Assembly: GCF_000737695.1 (NCBI RefSeq)
Contig: NZ_JPRM01000019.1
Location: forward strand, 1-64,000
Reading direction: 5' to 3'
DNA length: 64,000 nt
Source: Flavobacterium hydatis
GTDB taxonomy: Bacteria > Bacteroidota > Bacteroidia > Flavobacteriales > Flavobacteriaceae
Under the pieces are notes generated by a model, which did not search any database, was not told the origin of the DNA, and was given only the letters and a program-made list of their open reading frames with translations. The translations under genes and the position numbers were made by a program. Numbering within the stretch: position 1 is the stretch's first letter; every line of letters starts with the position of its first letter. This document shows positions 16,103 to 25,272 of the stretch, piece by piece.

Positions 16103-17515
16103 TCATAAATATTTAGCTAATTCTATAATTCCTTCTTCGATTTGTTGTTCGGTTAAAGATGCATAACCAAGTCTAAAACCTGATATTGGTTTATTAAAAC
16201 TAAACTTCTCCGGAGTCATAATTTTTATTCCTTTTAAAAGAAGTTTATCTGCAATTTCAAAGATATCTACAGGTGAATTTGGTACAATCCAAAATGCTAA
16301 ACCACCTTCGGGTTTTACGAATGCTGTTTTATTTTTTAAATGTTTATTACAAATGATTTCAAAATAATCTCTTTTGGCTTTGTAAATGATAGTTGTCCGT
16401 TTGAGATGTCTTTTTATTTCGCCTTCATTTATCAGTTGCAAAACAGCTTCTTCCATTATATTATCGCCTTGCACATCGATTATTTTTCGGTGTTTGGCTA
16501 CTTTTTCTACAGTTTCAGTGTTACTTACCAAATAACCAATCCTTAAAGCAGGCGCAACAATTTTGCTTAATGTTCCTATGTAAATTGTGTTTTTAGCATT
16601 GCTGTAACTTGAAATGGGTAATATTGGTCTTTGTCCGAAATGGAATTCGTTGTCATAATCATCTTCTATAATAGTAAAACCGTATGTATTGGATAATTCT
16701 ACGAGTTTTAACCTTCTTTTTAAGCTCAATGTAACTGTGGTTGGGAATTGATGATGTGGTGTAACGTAAATTGCTTTAATATTTGTGTATTTCGTTAAGT
16801 ATTCTTCGACCTCATCAATTACTAATCCATCTTTATCAACATTTATTGGGAGTAATTGAGCTCCGGCATTTTCAAATGTTTCCCAAGCGGGTTTGTATCC
16901 CGGATTTTCGACCATTATATAATCTCCTTTGGTAAATAAACAATGAGAGGCGAGGTACATTGCCATTTGGCTTCCTCGGGTAATACATATTTCATCTGGA
17001 GTTATATTCATTCCTCTTTTAAAATTTAGCATTTGAACAATGGCTTTTCTAAATTCTAAATTTCCAAGTTCGTTGCTATAACCCATTATTTGCCAGCGCG
17101 ATTTACGATTAAAAATCTGTCTGTAAGCCCTTGCAAGTTCGTTCATGGGCGCAATTCGGCTATCGGGAATACCATCGTCAAAAACTAAAAGTGGTTTTAC
17201 TTCATTAGTTGTAGATTCAATCTTCCTTTTATGATTTGTAGTTTCGGTAATAAGAGGCAAAACATCGGCAACAAAAGTTCCTTTTCTTTCCATTGTAATA
17301 AGCCAACCTTCGGCGATGAGCACATCTAGAGCTTCAATAACGGTGTTTCTGTTCACTTTAAGTAGTTCAGCAAGTTGCCTGCTTCCTGGTAAAGCATTTC
17401 CGCTATTGAGGATTCCTGTTTTTATGGCATCGATAATAGCATCGGCGATTTGGAGATAAATCGCTTTATCGGAATTATTATTTATCTGAATTTCTAATTG
17501 CCAAGGTCTTAACAT
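16103..17515 (-). CDS. MocR/PdxR-type regulator (GntR HTH fused to aminotransferase fold)
   Basis: A 470-residue regulator. Residues 1-80 form a GntR winged helix (SRQLAELLKVNRNTVIEALD). Residues 110-470 form a class I/II aminotransferase-like domain that should bind PLP, with Lys318 in GTLSKIVAP and the acidic IIEDDYDNE at about 282-290. MocR proteins sense PLP or amino compounds and often control the adjacent divergent gene. Here that is the cupin/DapA-family operon, 99 bp away, and the gap contains inverted repeats suited to an operator. Direct control of that operon is inference. Confidence 0.93.
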   Translation of the reverse strand: MLRPWQLEIQINNNSDKAIYLQIADAIIDAIKTGILNSGNALPGSRQLAELLKVNRNTVIEALDVLIAEGWLITMERKGTFVADVLPLITETTNHKRKIESTTNEVKPLLVFDDGIPDSRIAPMNELARAYRQIFNRKSRWQIMGYSNELGNLEFRKAIVQMLNFKRGMNITPDEICITRGSQMAMYLASHCLFTKGDYIMVENPGYKPAWETFENAGAQLLPINVDKDGLVIDEVEEYLTKYTNIKAIYVTPHHQFPTTVTLSLKRRLKLVELSNTYGFTIIEDDYDNEFHFGQRPILPISSYSNAKNTIYIGTLSKIVAPALRIGYLVSNTETVEKVAKHRKIIDVQGDNIMEEAVLQLINEGEIKRHLKRTTIIYKAKRDYFEIICNKHLKNKTAFVKPEGGLAFWIVPNSPVDIFEIADKLLLKGIKIMTPEKFSFNKPISGFRLGYASLTEQQIEEGIIELAKYL

Positions 17516-17516
17516 C

Positions 17517-17581
17517 TGGACTAGGTATTTGTGTTTAAACTGTGTTATATAGGTAGTCCAAAGTTACGGTAATTTTGTAAC
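17517..17581 (+). promoter_or_regulatory. Putative MocR operator and cupin promoter
   Basis: An inverted repeat TGGACTA (17517-17523) / TAGTCCA (17554-17560) spans the divergent gap, starting 2 bp from the regulator's ATG. A -7 element TAATTTTG (17570-17577) lies inside a second inverted pair GTTAC (17563-17567) / GTAAC (17577-17581). A clear -33 element is missing, as expected for an activator-dependent promoter. Confidence 0.5.
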
Positions 17582-17614
17582 GCAATAATGCAAAAACAAA
17601 TAAATTATATAATT

Positions 17615-18073
17615 ATGGAAACTAAAAAACAATTTTCATCAAAAGACTTTCACGAAACATTTGCACGACCAACTTTTGTGATGCCAGAAAAATTAATACA
17701 CAAAGATGTAGAGCAGGCTGGGGTACACAATCAATTTTCTACCGAAAGAAAGCATCCTGTTTTCTTTATTGATCTTCCGAGTAAAAATGTGAGTATGACT
17801 ATTGGTGGTTTATTGCCAGACCAAATGACAAACAGACACAGACATACGTATGAAACTGTTTTGTATGTAATAGAAGGGCACGGTTATACCGAAGTAGAAG
17901 ATGTAAAAGTAGAGTGGAAGGCTGGCGATGCGGTTTATATCCCGAGTTGGGCTTGGCACAGACACAAGAATTTAAGCAACGTGGTATCGGCTAAATATAT
18001 TGCTTGTGAAAACGCACCTCAGCTTCAAAATTTAGGTGTTGCATTACGTGAAGAAGAAGGAAGAGATCTTTAA
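17615..18073 (+). CDS. Cupin-domain protein
   Basis: A 152-residue single-domain cupin (161 residues if translation begins at the in-frame ATG at 17588). Metal-binding residues are visible as RHRHTYETV in cupin motif 1 and WAWHRHKN in motif 2, with GDAVYIP between them. It resembles the cupins next to degradative lyases and dioxygenases, but the substrate is unknown. It is followed after 18 bp by the DapA-family gene and is divergent from the MocR regulator, so all three probably serve one pathway. Confidence 0.85.
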   Translation: METKKQFSSKDFHETFARPTFVMPEKLIHKDVEQAGVHNQFSTERKHPVFFIDLPSKNVSMTIGGLLPDQMTNRHRHTYETVLYVIEGHGYTEVEDVKVEWKAGDAVYIPSWAWHRHKNLSNVVSAKYIACENAPQLQNLGVALREEEGRDL

Positions 18074-18091
18074 TTTAAAAAAGAAAAGTAA

Positions 18092-18973
18092 ATGAAAAAC
18101 ACATTGTTTAAAGGTATTATTGCCTATCCGATTACTCCGTTTGATAAGGATGAAAAAGTAGATATTGTCTTGTATAAAAAACTATTAGAAAGATTGATTG
18201 TTTCTGGTTCTCATGGTGTTGCTCCGTTAGGAAGCACAGGTGTTATGCCGTATTTAACAGATGAAGAAAAAGAGGCAATTACTGAAGCAACTATAGAACA
18301 AGTTAATGGTAGAGTTCCTGTTTTGGTAGGTGTATCAAACTTAACTACCGAAAAAACAATTTACCATGCCAAGTTTGCTGAAAAAGCAGGCGCAGATGCA
18401 GTTATGATTATCCCGATGAGCTATTGGAAGCTTACTGATGATGAAATTGTACAACATTATGATGCTGTTGCTAAGCAAATTTCTATTCCTATAATGGCGT
18501 ATAATAATCCTGCAACGGGTGGAGTAGATATGTCGCCAGCATTATTAAAAAGACTTTTGGAAATCCCGAATGTTACTTTGATTAAGGAAAGTAGTGGAGA
18601 CGTGCAAAGAATGCATTATTTAAAAAGAGAACTTGGCGATGATGTGGCATTTTTTAATGGATCAAATCCGTTAGCATTGGCAGCATTTTCTGCTGGTGCG
18701 ACTGGCTGGTGTACTGCAGCACCTAATTTAATTCCGGAACTGAATGTTGATCTATACAATGCTATCCAGAAAAATGATTTAAAGGAAGCTCAAAAGATAT
18801 TTTATAAGCAATTAAATCTTTTAAAATTCATTGTAAACAAAGGTTTGCCAAGAACGATTAAAGCTGGTTTGAAAATTAAAGGTATTGATGGAGGTTTTTT
18901 AAGAAGTCCGTTGAAACCATTAACTGAAAGTGAAGTAGCTGAATTAGAGTTGATTTTTAAGGAATTAGAATAA
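18092..18973 (+). CDS. Dihydrodipicolinate synthase/N-acetylneuraminate lyase family protein
   Basis: A 293-residue class I aldolase of the DapA family. The Schiff-base lysine is Lys165 in LIKESSGD, the catalytic tyrosine Tyr137 in YNNPATGG, and the pyruvate carboxylate loop reads GSTG (47-50) instead of the GTTG common in true DHDPS. Linked to a cupin and a MocR regulator and not to lysine genes, it is more likely a catabolic aldolase or lyase for a 2-keto acid than the biosynthetic enzyme. The substrate is unknown. Confidence 0.88.
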   Translation: MKNTLFKGIIAYPITPFDKDEKVDIVLYKKLLERLIVSGSHGVAPLGSTGVMPYLTDEEKEAITEATIEQVNGRVPVLVGVSNLTTEKTIYHAKFAEKAGADAVMIIPMSYWKLTDDEIVQHYDAVAKQISIPIMAYNNPATGGVDMSPALLKRLLEIPNVTLIKESSGDVQRMHYLKRELGDDVAFFNGSNPLALAAFSAGATGWCTAAPNLIPELNVDLYNAIQKNDLKEAQKIFYKQLNLLKFIVNKGLPRTIKAGLKIKGIDGGFLRSPLKPLTESEVAELELIFKELE

Positions 18974-18979
18974 AAATCT

Positions 18980-19105
18980 TAACCGCAAAGGGCGCAAAGT
19001 TTTTTTATAAGTAAGATGCTGTAAAATCGCAAAGTTCGCAAAGCTTTGTGTTTTATCAACTTTGCGCTCTTTGCGTAAAACTTTGTGTCCTTTGCGGTAA
19101 AATAA
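18980..19105. repeat. CGCAAAG-family inverted repeat
   Basis: AACCGCAAAGGGCGCAAAG at the left pairs with CTTTGTGTCCTTTGCGGT at the right. Between them is a second inverted pair around CGCAAAGCTTTGTG. It can fold into a long stem after the DapA-family gene and may act as its terminator. Confidence 0.7.
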
Positions 19106-19214
19106 ACGACCATTTAGCTTGAAATTTTGCGGTTAAATTTTATGCTAAGTTATTTTTTACTATAAAGTCTGTAAAGCTTTATTGCAATGAGAAACTGCAA
19201 CTGAATACTAAAAA

Positions 19215-19244
19215 TTGTACACTGCAACTTTTTAGTTACTTTTG
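19215..19244 (+). promoter_or_regulatory. Predicted promoter of the helicase gene
   Basis: TACTTTTG (19237-19244) matches TAnnTTTG; TTG at 19215-19217 gives the ideal 19-bp spacer. The ATG is 4 bp further on, so the transcript should be leaderless. Confidence 0.65.
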
Positions 19245-19248
19245 CAAA

Positions 19249-20595
19249 ATGAATAAGAAACACCATTCGAATAATATACTTTTGAATTTAGGTATCGAAA
19301 GCCTAAACGAAATGCAAGAAGTTGCTCAGGATGCTATCCTGAATGATAATAATGTTTTACTACTTTCTCCAACTGGATCAGGAAAAACGCTAGCTTTTTT
19401 ACTCCCAGTTTTAGAATTATTACAACCCGAAATTCTTTCTGTACAATGTTTAATCCTTGTTCCTTCAAGAGAATTAGGATTGCAAATTGAACAGGTTTGG
19501 AAGAAAATGGGAACGGATTACAAAGTTAATATCTGTTATGGAGGTCACTCTATAGATACTGAGATTAAGAATTTAAGTAATCCCCCTGCAGTTTTAATAG
19601 GAACTCCGGGAAGAATTGCTGATCATATCGAGAGAGGTACTTTTCGTTTAGATAAAATCCAGACTTTAATCTTAGATGAATTTGATAAATCATTGCAATT
19701 GGGTTTTCATGAGCAAATGTCTTTTATCATTGGTAAACTACCTAAATTAAATAAACGCGTGTTAGTTTCGGCTACATCGGATATTGAAATTCCAAAATAT
19801 ACAAGAGTAATTAATCCAACGATTTTAGATTTTATTCCTGAAGAGGAGGATAAATCGAATCTTTCGATGAAAATGGTTGTTTCTCCATCTAAAGACAAAA
19901 TAGGAAGTCTGTTTAACTTGATTTGCTCTTTAAAATCGCAATCGGCTATTATTTTTTGTAACCATCGTGATGCTGCTGAGCGTATTAGTGATACGCTAAA
20001 TGAAAAAGGTATTTATGCAACTTATTATCATGGCGGAATGGATCAGGATGAGCGTGAGCGTGCTTTGATTCAGTTTAGAAACGGTAGTGTGAGCTATTTA
20101 GTTACAACAGATCTTGCTGCTCGTGGTCTTGATATTCCTGAGATGAAACACGTTATCCATTATCATTTACCGTCTAAAGAAGATGAGTTTACGCACCGTA
20201 ATGGGCGTACTGCTCGTATGCTTGCATCGGGAACGGCTTATATTCTGGTACATGAAAGCGAAAAGAAACTGGATTATATTAACTATGATATGGATGTTTT
20301 AAAAGTCGATAATGCTACGACTTTGCCTAAACCTCCAGAATTCCAGACAATATATATTAGTGGCGGAAAGAAGAACAAGCTCAATAAAATAGACATTGTT
20401 GGATTCTTTTCTCAAAAGGGAAAACTTGAAAAAGGTGACTTGGGATTAATAGAGGTAAAAGATTTTATTTCGTTTGCTGCTGTAAAATTCAATAAAGTAA
20501 AAGATTTGCTTAAAAACATCAAAGAAGAGAAGATGAAAGGCAAAAAATTTAAAATAGAAGTAGCTAGAAAAGTAATTAAGAAAGAAGAAGAGTAA
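19249..20595 (+). CDS. DEAD-box-type RNA helicase with DbpA-like C-terminal domain
   Basis: A 448-residue ATP-dependent RNA helicase. Motifs in order: Q motif region (about 12-25), Walker A PTGSGKT (41-47), GTPGR (119-122 region), motif II written DEFD (143-146) instead of DEAD, motif III SATSD, and motif VI HRNGRTAR. The C-terminal 75 residues resemble the DbpA RNA-binding domain (IDIVGFFSQKGKLEKGDLG), which targets 23S rRNA in E. coli DbpA. A role in large-subunit assembly or cold-shock RNA handling is inferred from the family. It is monocistronic. Confidence 0.92.
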   Translation: MNKKHHSNNILLNLGIESLNEMQEVAQDAILNDNNVLLLSPTGSGKTLAFLLPVLELLQPEILSVQCLILVPSRELGLQIEQVWKKMGTDYKVNICYGGHSIDTEIKNLSNPPAVLIGTPGRIADHIERGTFRLDKIQTLILDEFDKSLQLGFHEQMSFIIGKLPKLNKRVLVSATSDIEIPKYTRVINPTILDFIPEEEDKSNLSMKMVVSPSKDKIGSLFNLICSLKSQSAIIFCNHRDAAERISDTLNEKGIYATYYHGGMDQDERERALIQFRNGSVSYLVTTDLAARGLDIPEMKHVIHYHLPSKEDEFTHRNGRTARMLASGTAYILVHESEKKLDYINYDMDVLKVDNATTLPKPPEFQTIYISGGKKNKLNKIDIVGFFSQKGKLEKGDLGLIEVKDFISFAAVKFNKVKDLLKNIKEEKMKGKKFKIEVARKVIKKEEE

Positions 20596-20756
20596 TTTGT
20601 TTATACACAAATAGTTATTGTGTTATTGTTTGTGAGAGCAAGTAATTATAAACAATAATTTAGATTTAATGTCAATAAATTAACTGTGTAAGAAAGGAGT
20701 TAGTTTTTTTTATTATTATGTTTGCCGCATAAAATAAATAAACCCCAAAGAATATT

Positions 20757-21191
20757 ATGAGAAAAATTATTACTATTGCTGTTTTGTTTTTAAGTTTTGC
20801 ATCTTTTGCTCAAATTAAAGTTATTGAAACTGTGCCAGTTGAAAAATTAGGTAAAGTGAATAATAATTATATCCAAAAAATTGGAGACGAATACACTGTA
20901 TTTTACAACTGTATCCAAAGTGATGATGAAAACAATACATTAAGAAAGTTTACTTTTAAAAATATTGATAATGATTACCACAATCTTTACAATATTATCG
21001 TAAACGGTTTTACAGCAACTCCTTTGTATGATATTAAATTAGAATTACCTAACAATTATGTTTGGTTACATTACACAGCAAGTATTGATAAACCTACAGT
21101 TCAATTTATGGTTTCGAATAAAGAAGGGAACGCAAACAATGTTTCTGAGGCTTTAACAAAAGACCAAGTAAGTAAATTGTTCCAAAAATAA
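20757..21191 (+). CDS. Hypothetical exported protein
   Basis: A 144-residue protein with a clear signal peptide (cleavage after ASFAQ, about residue 19). The mature part is a small mixed alpha/beta domain with no Cys pairs beyond one Cys, ending in an amphipathic helix (EALTKDQVSKLFQK). It is monocistronic and followed by a strong terminator. I do not recognise a domain. Confidence 0.75.
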   Translation: MRKIITIAVLFLSFASFAQIKVIETVPVEKLGKVNNNYIQKIGDEYTVFYNCIQSDDENNTLRKFTFKNIDNDYHNLYNIIVNGFTATPLYDIKLELPNNYVWLHYTASIDKPTVQFMVSNKEGNANNVSEALTKDQVSKLFQK

Positions 21192-21211
21192 TTTAGATTT
21201 ATATCTGATAT

Positions 21212-21246
21212 AAAAAAAGGCTATTCGTTATGAATAGCCTTTTTTG
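21212..21246. terminator. Terminator after the exported protein gene
   Basis: A 14-bp stem (core AAGGCTATTC / GAATAGCCTT) with a short loop is flanked by A- and T-runs. CAGTTTACAGT/ACTGTAAACTG inverted repeats follow at about 21268-21310. Confidence 0.85.
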
Positions 21247-21320
21247 GTTTTTAGTATTCAGTATCAGTTTACAGTATCAGTTATTAGATACAGTATTAAC
21301 TGTAAACTGAAACTAGAAGT

Positions 21321-21899
21321 TTATATCTTTTTCACGTACTGTGTGATAATTACAATTTGCTGACCATCTACTTTTCCTTCAATGTATTCGGCGTTTTCAT
21401 GATCTAAACGGATGTTACGCACGGCAGTTCCTTGCTTGGCAACCATACTAGATCCTTTTACTTTTAAGTCTTTTATTAAAACTACAGAATCTCCGTGTTC
21501 TAAAATTACTCCATTACTATCACGGTGAATAATTTTGTTTTCATCATCTTCTCCTTCTCCAGTTGCTTGTGCCCATGCTAGAGTATCTTCGTCTAGATAC
21601 ATCATATCTAGCAATTCTTGTGGCCATCCTGCAGTACGCATTCTGCTCAACATTCTCCAGGCTACGACTTGTACGGCAACATTCTCGTTCCACATACTAT
21701 CGTTTAAACATCTCCAATGATTTAAATCTACGTTATCTGGATTTTCTATTTGATCTACACATGTGCTACAAGCCATTACGCTTTCATCAATTCCGCCTTT
21801 TTTGGTAGGCAAAACTTGATATACTTTTAGGTTTTCGGTTGCTCCACAAAGTTCACATTTAGATCCGCTACGTTTGTTTAATTCTCTTTCTATGCTCAT
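21321..21899 (-). CDS. PhnA-domain protein
   Basis: A 192-residue protein of the PhnA (YjdM) family. An N-terminal zinc-ribbon-like part has CELCGA and CSTC (residues 16-47). The C-terminal PhnA domain (about 120-190) includes GDSVVLIKDLKVKGSS and EYIEGKVDGQQIV. Despite the old name, the family is not a proven part of phosphonate degradation, and no phn genes are nearby. Cytoplasmic, probably metal-binding. Confidence 0.88.
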   Translation of the reverse strand: MSIERELNKRSGSKCELCGATENLKVYQVLPTKKGGIDESVMACSTCVDQIENPDNVDLNHWRCLNDSMWNENVAVQVVAWRMLSRMRTAGWPQELLDMMYLDEDTLAWAQATGEGEDDENKIIHRDSNGVILEHGDSVVLIKDLKVKGSSMVAKQGTAVRNIRLDHENAEYIEGKVDGQQIVIITQYVKKI

Positions 21900-22085
21900 T
21901 TTTTAATAGTTTATTTGAAAATGCGAATTTACTTATAATTTAGGAGGGTGGCAAATTTATATTTTTGTTGTTTTTTTTTGCCACGGATTAAAAGGATTAA
22001 AAGGATTTTTTCGTTTTGTCTTTGCGAGGAACGAAGCAATCTCATTTAGGATATTATAAATTCTGAAATGTTTGTTTAGCATTCT

Positions 22086-22736
22086 TTACTTTAAAATAAA
22101 ATATAATAACCACAAAATAGAAAATACAACACCTGTTATTAAAATTCTATTTCCTTGTTTTCTGTCATTTTCTGAATAGGCATAAATTCTATTTCCGTTA
22201 GGTAATGTCTTTTTATAAGTAAGTAGATGCCAACCTAAGAAAATGGACCAAAAACCACCTAAAAAGGCTAGGATATAGCCTAATATTATATAACCAATTT
22301 GGCTTTTTTCAGGTTTAGATAATTCTAATATTCTTTGTTCTTTAATTGCTTCTATTCTTTCATGACTAACATCAATTCCTCTTTCTTTAAGGAGTTTTTT
22401 TGCTAGAGAGACATCAAATTTATTCCATTCATCACTTTTAGTTATTACTTCAATTAATTCATCGTTAGAAAAGGTTAGTAAATAATAGTCTTTGTCAATT
22501 TTATTTATTTCATCTTCAGAATTTTCAATTAGTAATTCATTAACTTTTTCGAAATCTTCTTTTTTGATTTTTATACAAAATTCAACTCCAAATCCATTAT
22601 TTGCAAAAGTTGGGTCAAAACTTAAAGAATTATTTTCTAAAATATATTCTATTTTTTTTTCGTTGAGGAATTCTCCTAATTTTTCTGCTGAATTTTGGTT
22701 TGGGAATTTTTCAAAAGTTATAAATTCTTCTTTCAT
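22086..22736 (-). CDS. DUF2007-like protein with C-terminal membrane segments
   Basis: A 216-residue protein. The N-terminal 75 residues resemble the DUF2007 'signal-transducing' fold (FEKFPNQNSAEKLGEFL, GVEFCIKIKKEDFEKVNELL). A helical linker at 85-140 precedes two membrane segments at about 146-170 and 196-215. The cytoplasmic loop carries LTYKKTLPNGNRIYAY. The role is unknown. It is 50 bp from coaD on the same strand. Confidence 0.7.
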   Translation of the reverse strand: MKEEFITFEKFPNQNSAEKLGEFLNEKKIEYILENNSLSFDPTFANNGFGVEFCIKIKKEDFEKVNELLIENSEDEINKIDKDYYLLTFSNDELIEVITKSDEWNKFDVSLAKKLLKERGIDVSHERIEAIKEQRILELSKPEKSQIGYIILGYILAFLGGFWSIFLGWHLLTYKKTLPNGNRIYAYSENDRKQGNRILITGVVFSILWLLYFILK

Positions 22737-22785
22737 TAGTTTTTTATTTTCAACAGACTAGCTATGCTGTAATAATAACAAGGTT

Positions 22786-23244
22786 TTATTTCTTAACCCT
22801 AACTGCATCCGGAACCAACATTTCGTATTCTCCGCCATTTCGTAATACATCACGAACGATGCTTGAACTTATGTATGATGTTCTTGCTGCTGTTAATAAA
22901 AATACGGTTTCAATTTTGGATAAGCGTCTGTTGGTATGCGCGATTGCTTTTTCGAATTCGAAATCGGCTGGATTACGCAATCCTCTTAATATAAAATGTG
23001 CTTTAAGTTTATGACATAAATCTATCGTAAGTCCTTCGTAGGTTATTACGGTTACTTTGGGTTCGTCTTTGAAGGTTTCTTCGATAAATCGCTTTCTTTC
23101 TTCGAGTGAGAACATGTATTTCTTTTCGGCATTTACACCAATGGCAATTACGATTTCATCAAATAGAGAAATCCCTCGTTTTATGATGTCTTCGTGTCCA
23201 AGTGTAATTGGATCAAATGATCCCGGGAATATGGCTTTTCTCAT
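22786..23244 (-). CDS. coaD: Phosphopantetheine adenylyltransferase
   Basis: Transfers AMP to 4'-phosphopantetheine in coenzyme A synthesis. A 152-residue protein of typical length with the nucleotidylyltransferase motif GSFDPITLGH (8-17) and the C-terminal ISSSIVRD version of the ISSTxVR motif. The substrate-binding RGLRNPADFEFE block is intact. It lies downstream of ddl with 114 bp of repeat DNA between them. Confidence 0.97.
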   Translation of the reverse strand: MRKAIFPGSFDPITLGHEDIIKRGISLFDEIVIAIGVNAEKKYMFSLEERKRFIEETFKDEPKVTVITYEGLTIDLCHKLKAHFILRGLRNPADFEFEKAIAHTNRRLSKIETVFLLTAARTSYISSSIVRDVLRNGGEYEMLVPDAVRVKK

Positions 23245-23249
23245 TTCTT

Positions 23250-23358
23250 TTTTAAGGTTCTAAGGTTCTGAGGGACTAAGTTTCTAAGGTTTTTTTTTGA
23301 GTTTAAAAATTAAGGTGCTAAAATCTTAGAATCTTAGCACCTTAGTGTCTTAGCCTCT
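23250..23358. repeat. CTAAGGT-family inverted repeat
   Basis: Repeated CTAAGGTTCT units on one side pair with AGAATCTTAGCACCTTAG on the other. Shorter members of the family lie at about 6823-6880, 8785-8812 and 14177-14196. It fills the gap between ddl and coaD. Confidence 0.6.
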
Positions 23359-24330
23359 TTATGAAAGAGCTAACTCAATTGAATTTGTGAACAAATCTTC
23401 TAGTGTAATTCCAGCTGCTTTGGCTTGTTGCGGAATTAAACTTTCGGTTGTTAAACCCGGAATTGTGTTCATTTCGAGCATATATGGTTCGTTGTCTACG
23501 ATGATGAATTCGCTTCTTGAGAATCCTTTCATTTTTAAGACTTCGTAAGCACGTTTTGCAACTTCACTTACTTTTTGCGTCATTTCGTCTGAGATTCTTG
23601 CTGGTGTAATTTCTTGTGATTTTCCTTCGTATTTGGCTTCGTAATCGAAGAAATCATTGTCGGAAACAATTTCAGTGATTGGTAATACGACAATTTTTCC
23701 TTGGTAGTTAATTACTCCAACTGAAACTTCAGTTCCGTCCAGGAAGCTTTCGATGATGATTTCGTTATCTTCTTTGTACGCAACTTCTATTGCAATTGGT
23801 AGTTCGGCTGCAGTTTTTACTTTCGAAATTCCGAAGCTTGAACCTGCTTTATTTGGTTTTACGAAACATGGCAATCCTACTTTTTTTACAATTTCGTCGG
23901 TATTAATAATATCTCCTTTGTTTAGGTAATAAGAAATGGCAGTTTTTATTCCGTATGGTTTTAAAACGGAAAGTAAATCACGTTTGTTAAACGTTAGGGC
24001 TGCTTGGTAATAATCGCATGAGGTTTGCGGTATGTGCAATAACTCAAAATAGGCTTGCATTAGTCCGTCTTCGCCCGGAGTTCCGTGTATGGCATTGAAA
24101 ACACAATCAAAAATGATTTTTGTTCCATTTACGGTTACTGAAAAGTCATTTTTATCTATCGGGAATTCGGCATCATTTTCATCTACATAAACCCATTTTT
24201 CTTTAAAAATATGGATTCGGAGTCCATTGTATTTGGTTTTATCAAGGTATTGGTATACTACATTTCCGCTGATTAGTGATATTTGATATTCGCTAGAATA
24301 TCCTCCCATGATGATGGCAATGTTTTTCAT
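23359..24330 (-). CDS. ddl: D-alanine--D-alanine ligase
   Basis: Makes the D-Ala-D-Ala end of the peptidoglycan stem. A 323-residue ATP-grasp enzyme: N-terminal IIMGGYSSEYQISLISG (5-21), central FVKPNKAGSSFGISKV and EVSVGVINYQG, and C-terminal MLEMNTIPGLTTESL that holds the magnesium and product-binding residues. Length is typical. The 318-bp gap upstream holds a dispersed repeat and a divergent gene for a PASTA protein, another peptidoglycan-linked function. Confidence 0.97.
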   Translation of the reverse strand: MKNIAIIMGGYSSEYQISLISGNVVYQYLDKTKYNGLRIHIFKEKWVYVDENDAEFPIDKNDFSVTVNGTKIIFDCVFNAIHGTPGEDGLMQAYFELLHIPQTSCDYYQAALTFNKRDLLSVLKPYGIKTAISYYLNKGDIINTDEIVKKVGLPCFVKPNKAGSSFGISKVKTAAELPIAIEVAYKEDNEIIIESFLDGTEVSVGVINYQGKIVVLPITEIVSDNDFFDYEAKYEGKSQEITPARISDEMTQKVSEVAKRAYEVLKMKGFSRSEFIIVDNEPYMLEMNTIPGLTTESLIPQQAKAAGITLEDLFTNSIELALS

Positions 24331-24403
24331 TGATCTATATGTTTTTATGTTTAATCGTTTATTTGTTTAATCGTGAGTGTTATTATGAAAACGTTTTGTG
24401 TTT

Positions 24404-24484
24404 CTAGCCCCGATAGCAGCGGTATCCTTTTTTCATGCTTTTTTGCATGGAAAAAGATATAGCGTATAGCGGGAAATAGCTCCT
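24404..24484. repeat. 80-bp dispersed intergenic repeat, copy A
   Basis: Starts TAGCCCCGATAGCAGCGG and ends GCGGGAAATAGCTCC, with a TCATGCTTTTTTGCATGGA hairpin in the middle. A diverged copy in the same orientation lies at 44846-44923. Both sit upstream of a rightward gene. Confidence 0.65.
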
Positions 24485-24648
24485 AACTCTTTGGCTTGGC
24501 TCTGAGTGACAAAATATAGGATTTACTGATCTAATAATACTCTAAATCTTGGTTCAGGGCGACTATAAAGCTGCTTTCTTGTATTAAACAAAATTATCAT
24601 TTTTTTTGGAACGAAATCTTTATCTTTGCCACAAATAAAAATAAATTT

Positions 24649-25272
24649 ATGAGTTTACGTAAGTATCTAACTAGCCGAGTATTTTTTACACAAATACTAA
24701 TTGCTGTTGCAATTATTGCAGTTTTAGGTTATTTGTTTATGCATTGGTTGACTTTTACGACCGATCACGGACATGAAATCGAAGTACCTGATTTAAGAAA
24801 ATTGACCGAAGAGCAGGTGGAGGCAAAATTGGACGGACTGGATCTGGATTACGTGCTTTTGGATAGTGTGGATTATAGAAGTGGATTCCCAAAGTTTAGC
24901 GTTGTTGAGCAAGATCCTTCGCCAGGAACGAAGGTAAAAGTGGGTAGAAAGATTTATATTAAGATTAATGCATCTGGTTTTTCATCGGTTCGTATTCCGG
25001 ATTTGATTGAGAAAACATACCGTGAAGCTATACCAACACTTAAGGCTTTAGGTCTTGAGGAAGGTACAATTACGTATATTCCGAATCTTGGAAAAGATAT
25101 GGTTTTGGAGATGCGTTATAAAGGAAGAAACTTAAAAGTGGGAGATCGTGTACTGAAATCATCAAAAATTGATTTGGTGTTAGGCGATGGAAAAGCAAGT
25201 TATTTAGATGAAAGTCAACCGGCAGATTCTCTAGCAGTGCCAGGAGACGAAAAAACAGCAAATGAGCAATAA
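24649..25272 (+). CDS. PASTA-domain membrane protein
   Basis: A 207-residue protein with one N-terminal membrane segment (about 15-34) followed by PASTA repeats (about 42-110 and 113-180), which bind muropeptides or beta-lactams in other proteins. There is no kinase or transpeptidase domain. A TATCTTTG -7-type element at 24621-24628 can drive it. Its end overlaps the pseudouridine synthase gene by 11 bp, and it lies divergently from ddl. Confidence 0.88.
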   Translation: MSLRKYLTSRVFFTQILIAVAIIAVLGYLFMHWLTFTTDHGHEIEVPDLRKLTEEQVEAKLDGLDLDYVLLDSVDYRSGFPKFSVVEQDPSPGTKVKVGRKIYIKINASGFSSVRIPDLIEKTYREAIPTLKALGLEEGTITYIPNLGKDMVLEMRYKGRNLKVGDRVLKSSKIDLVLGDGKASYLDESQPADSLAVPGDEKTANEQ

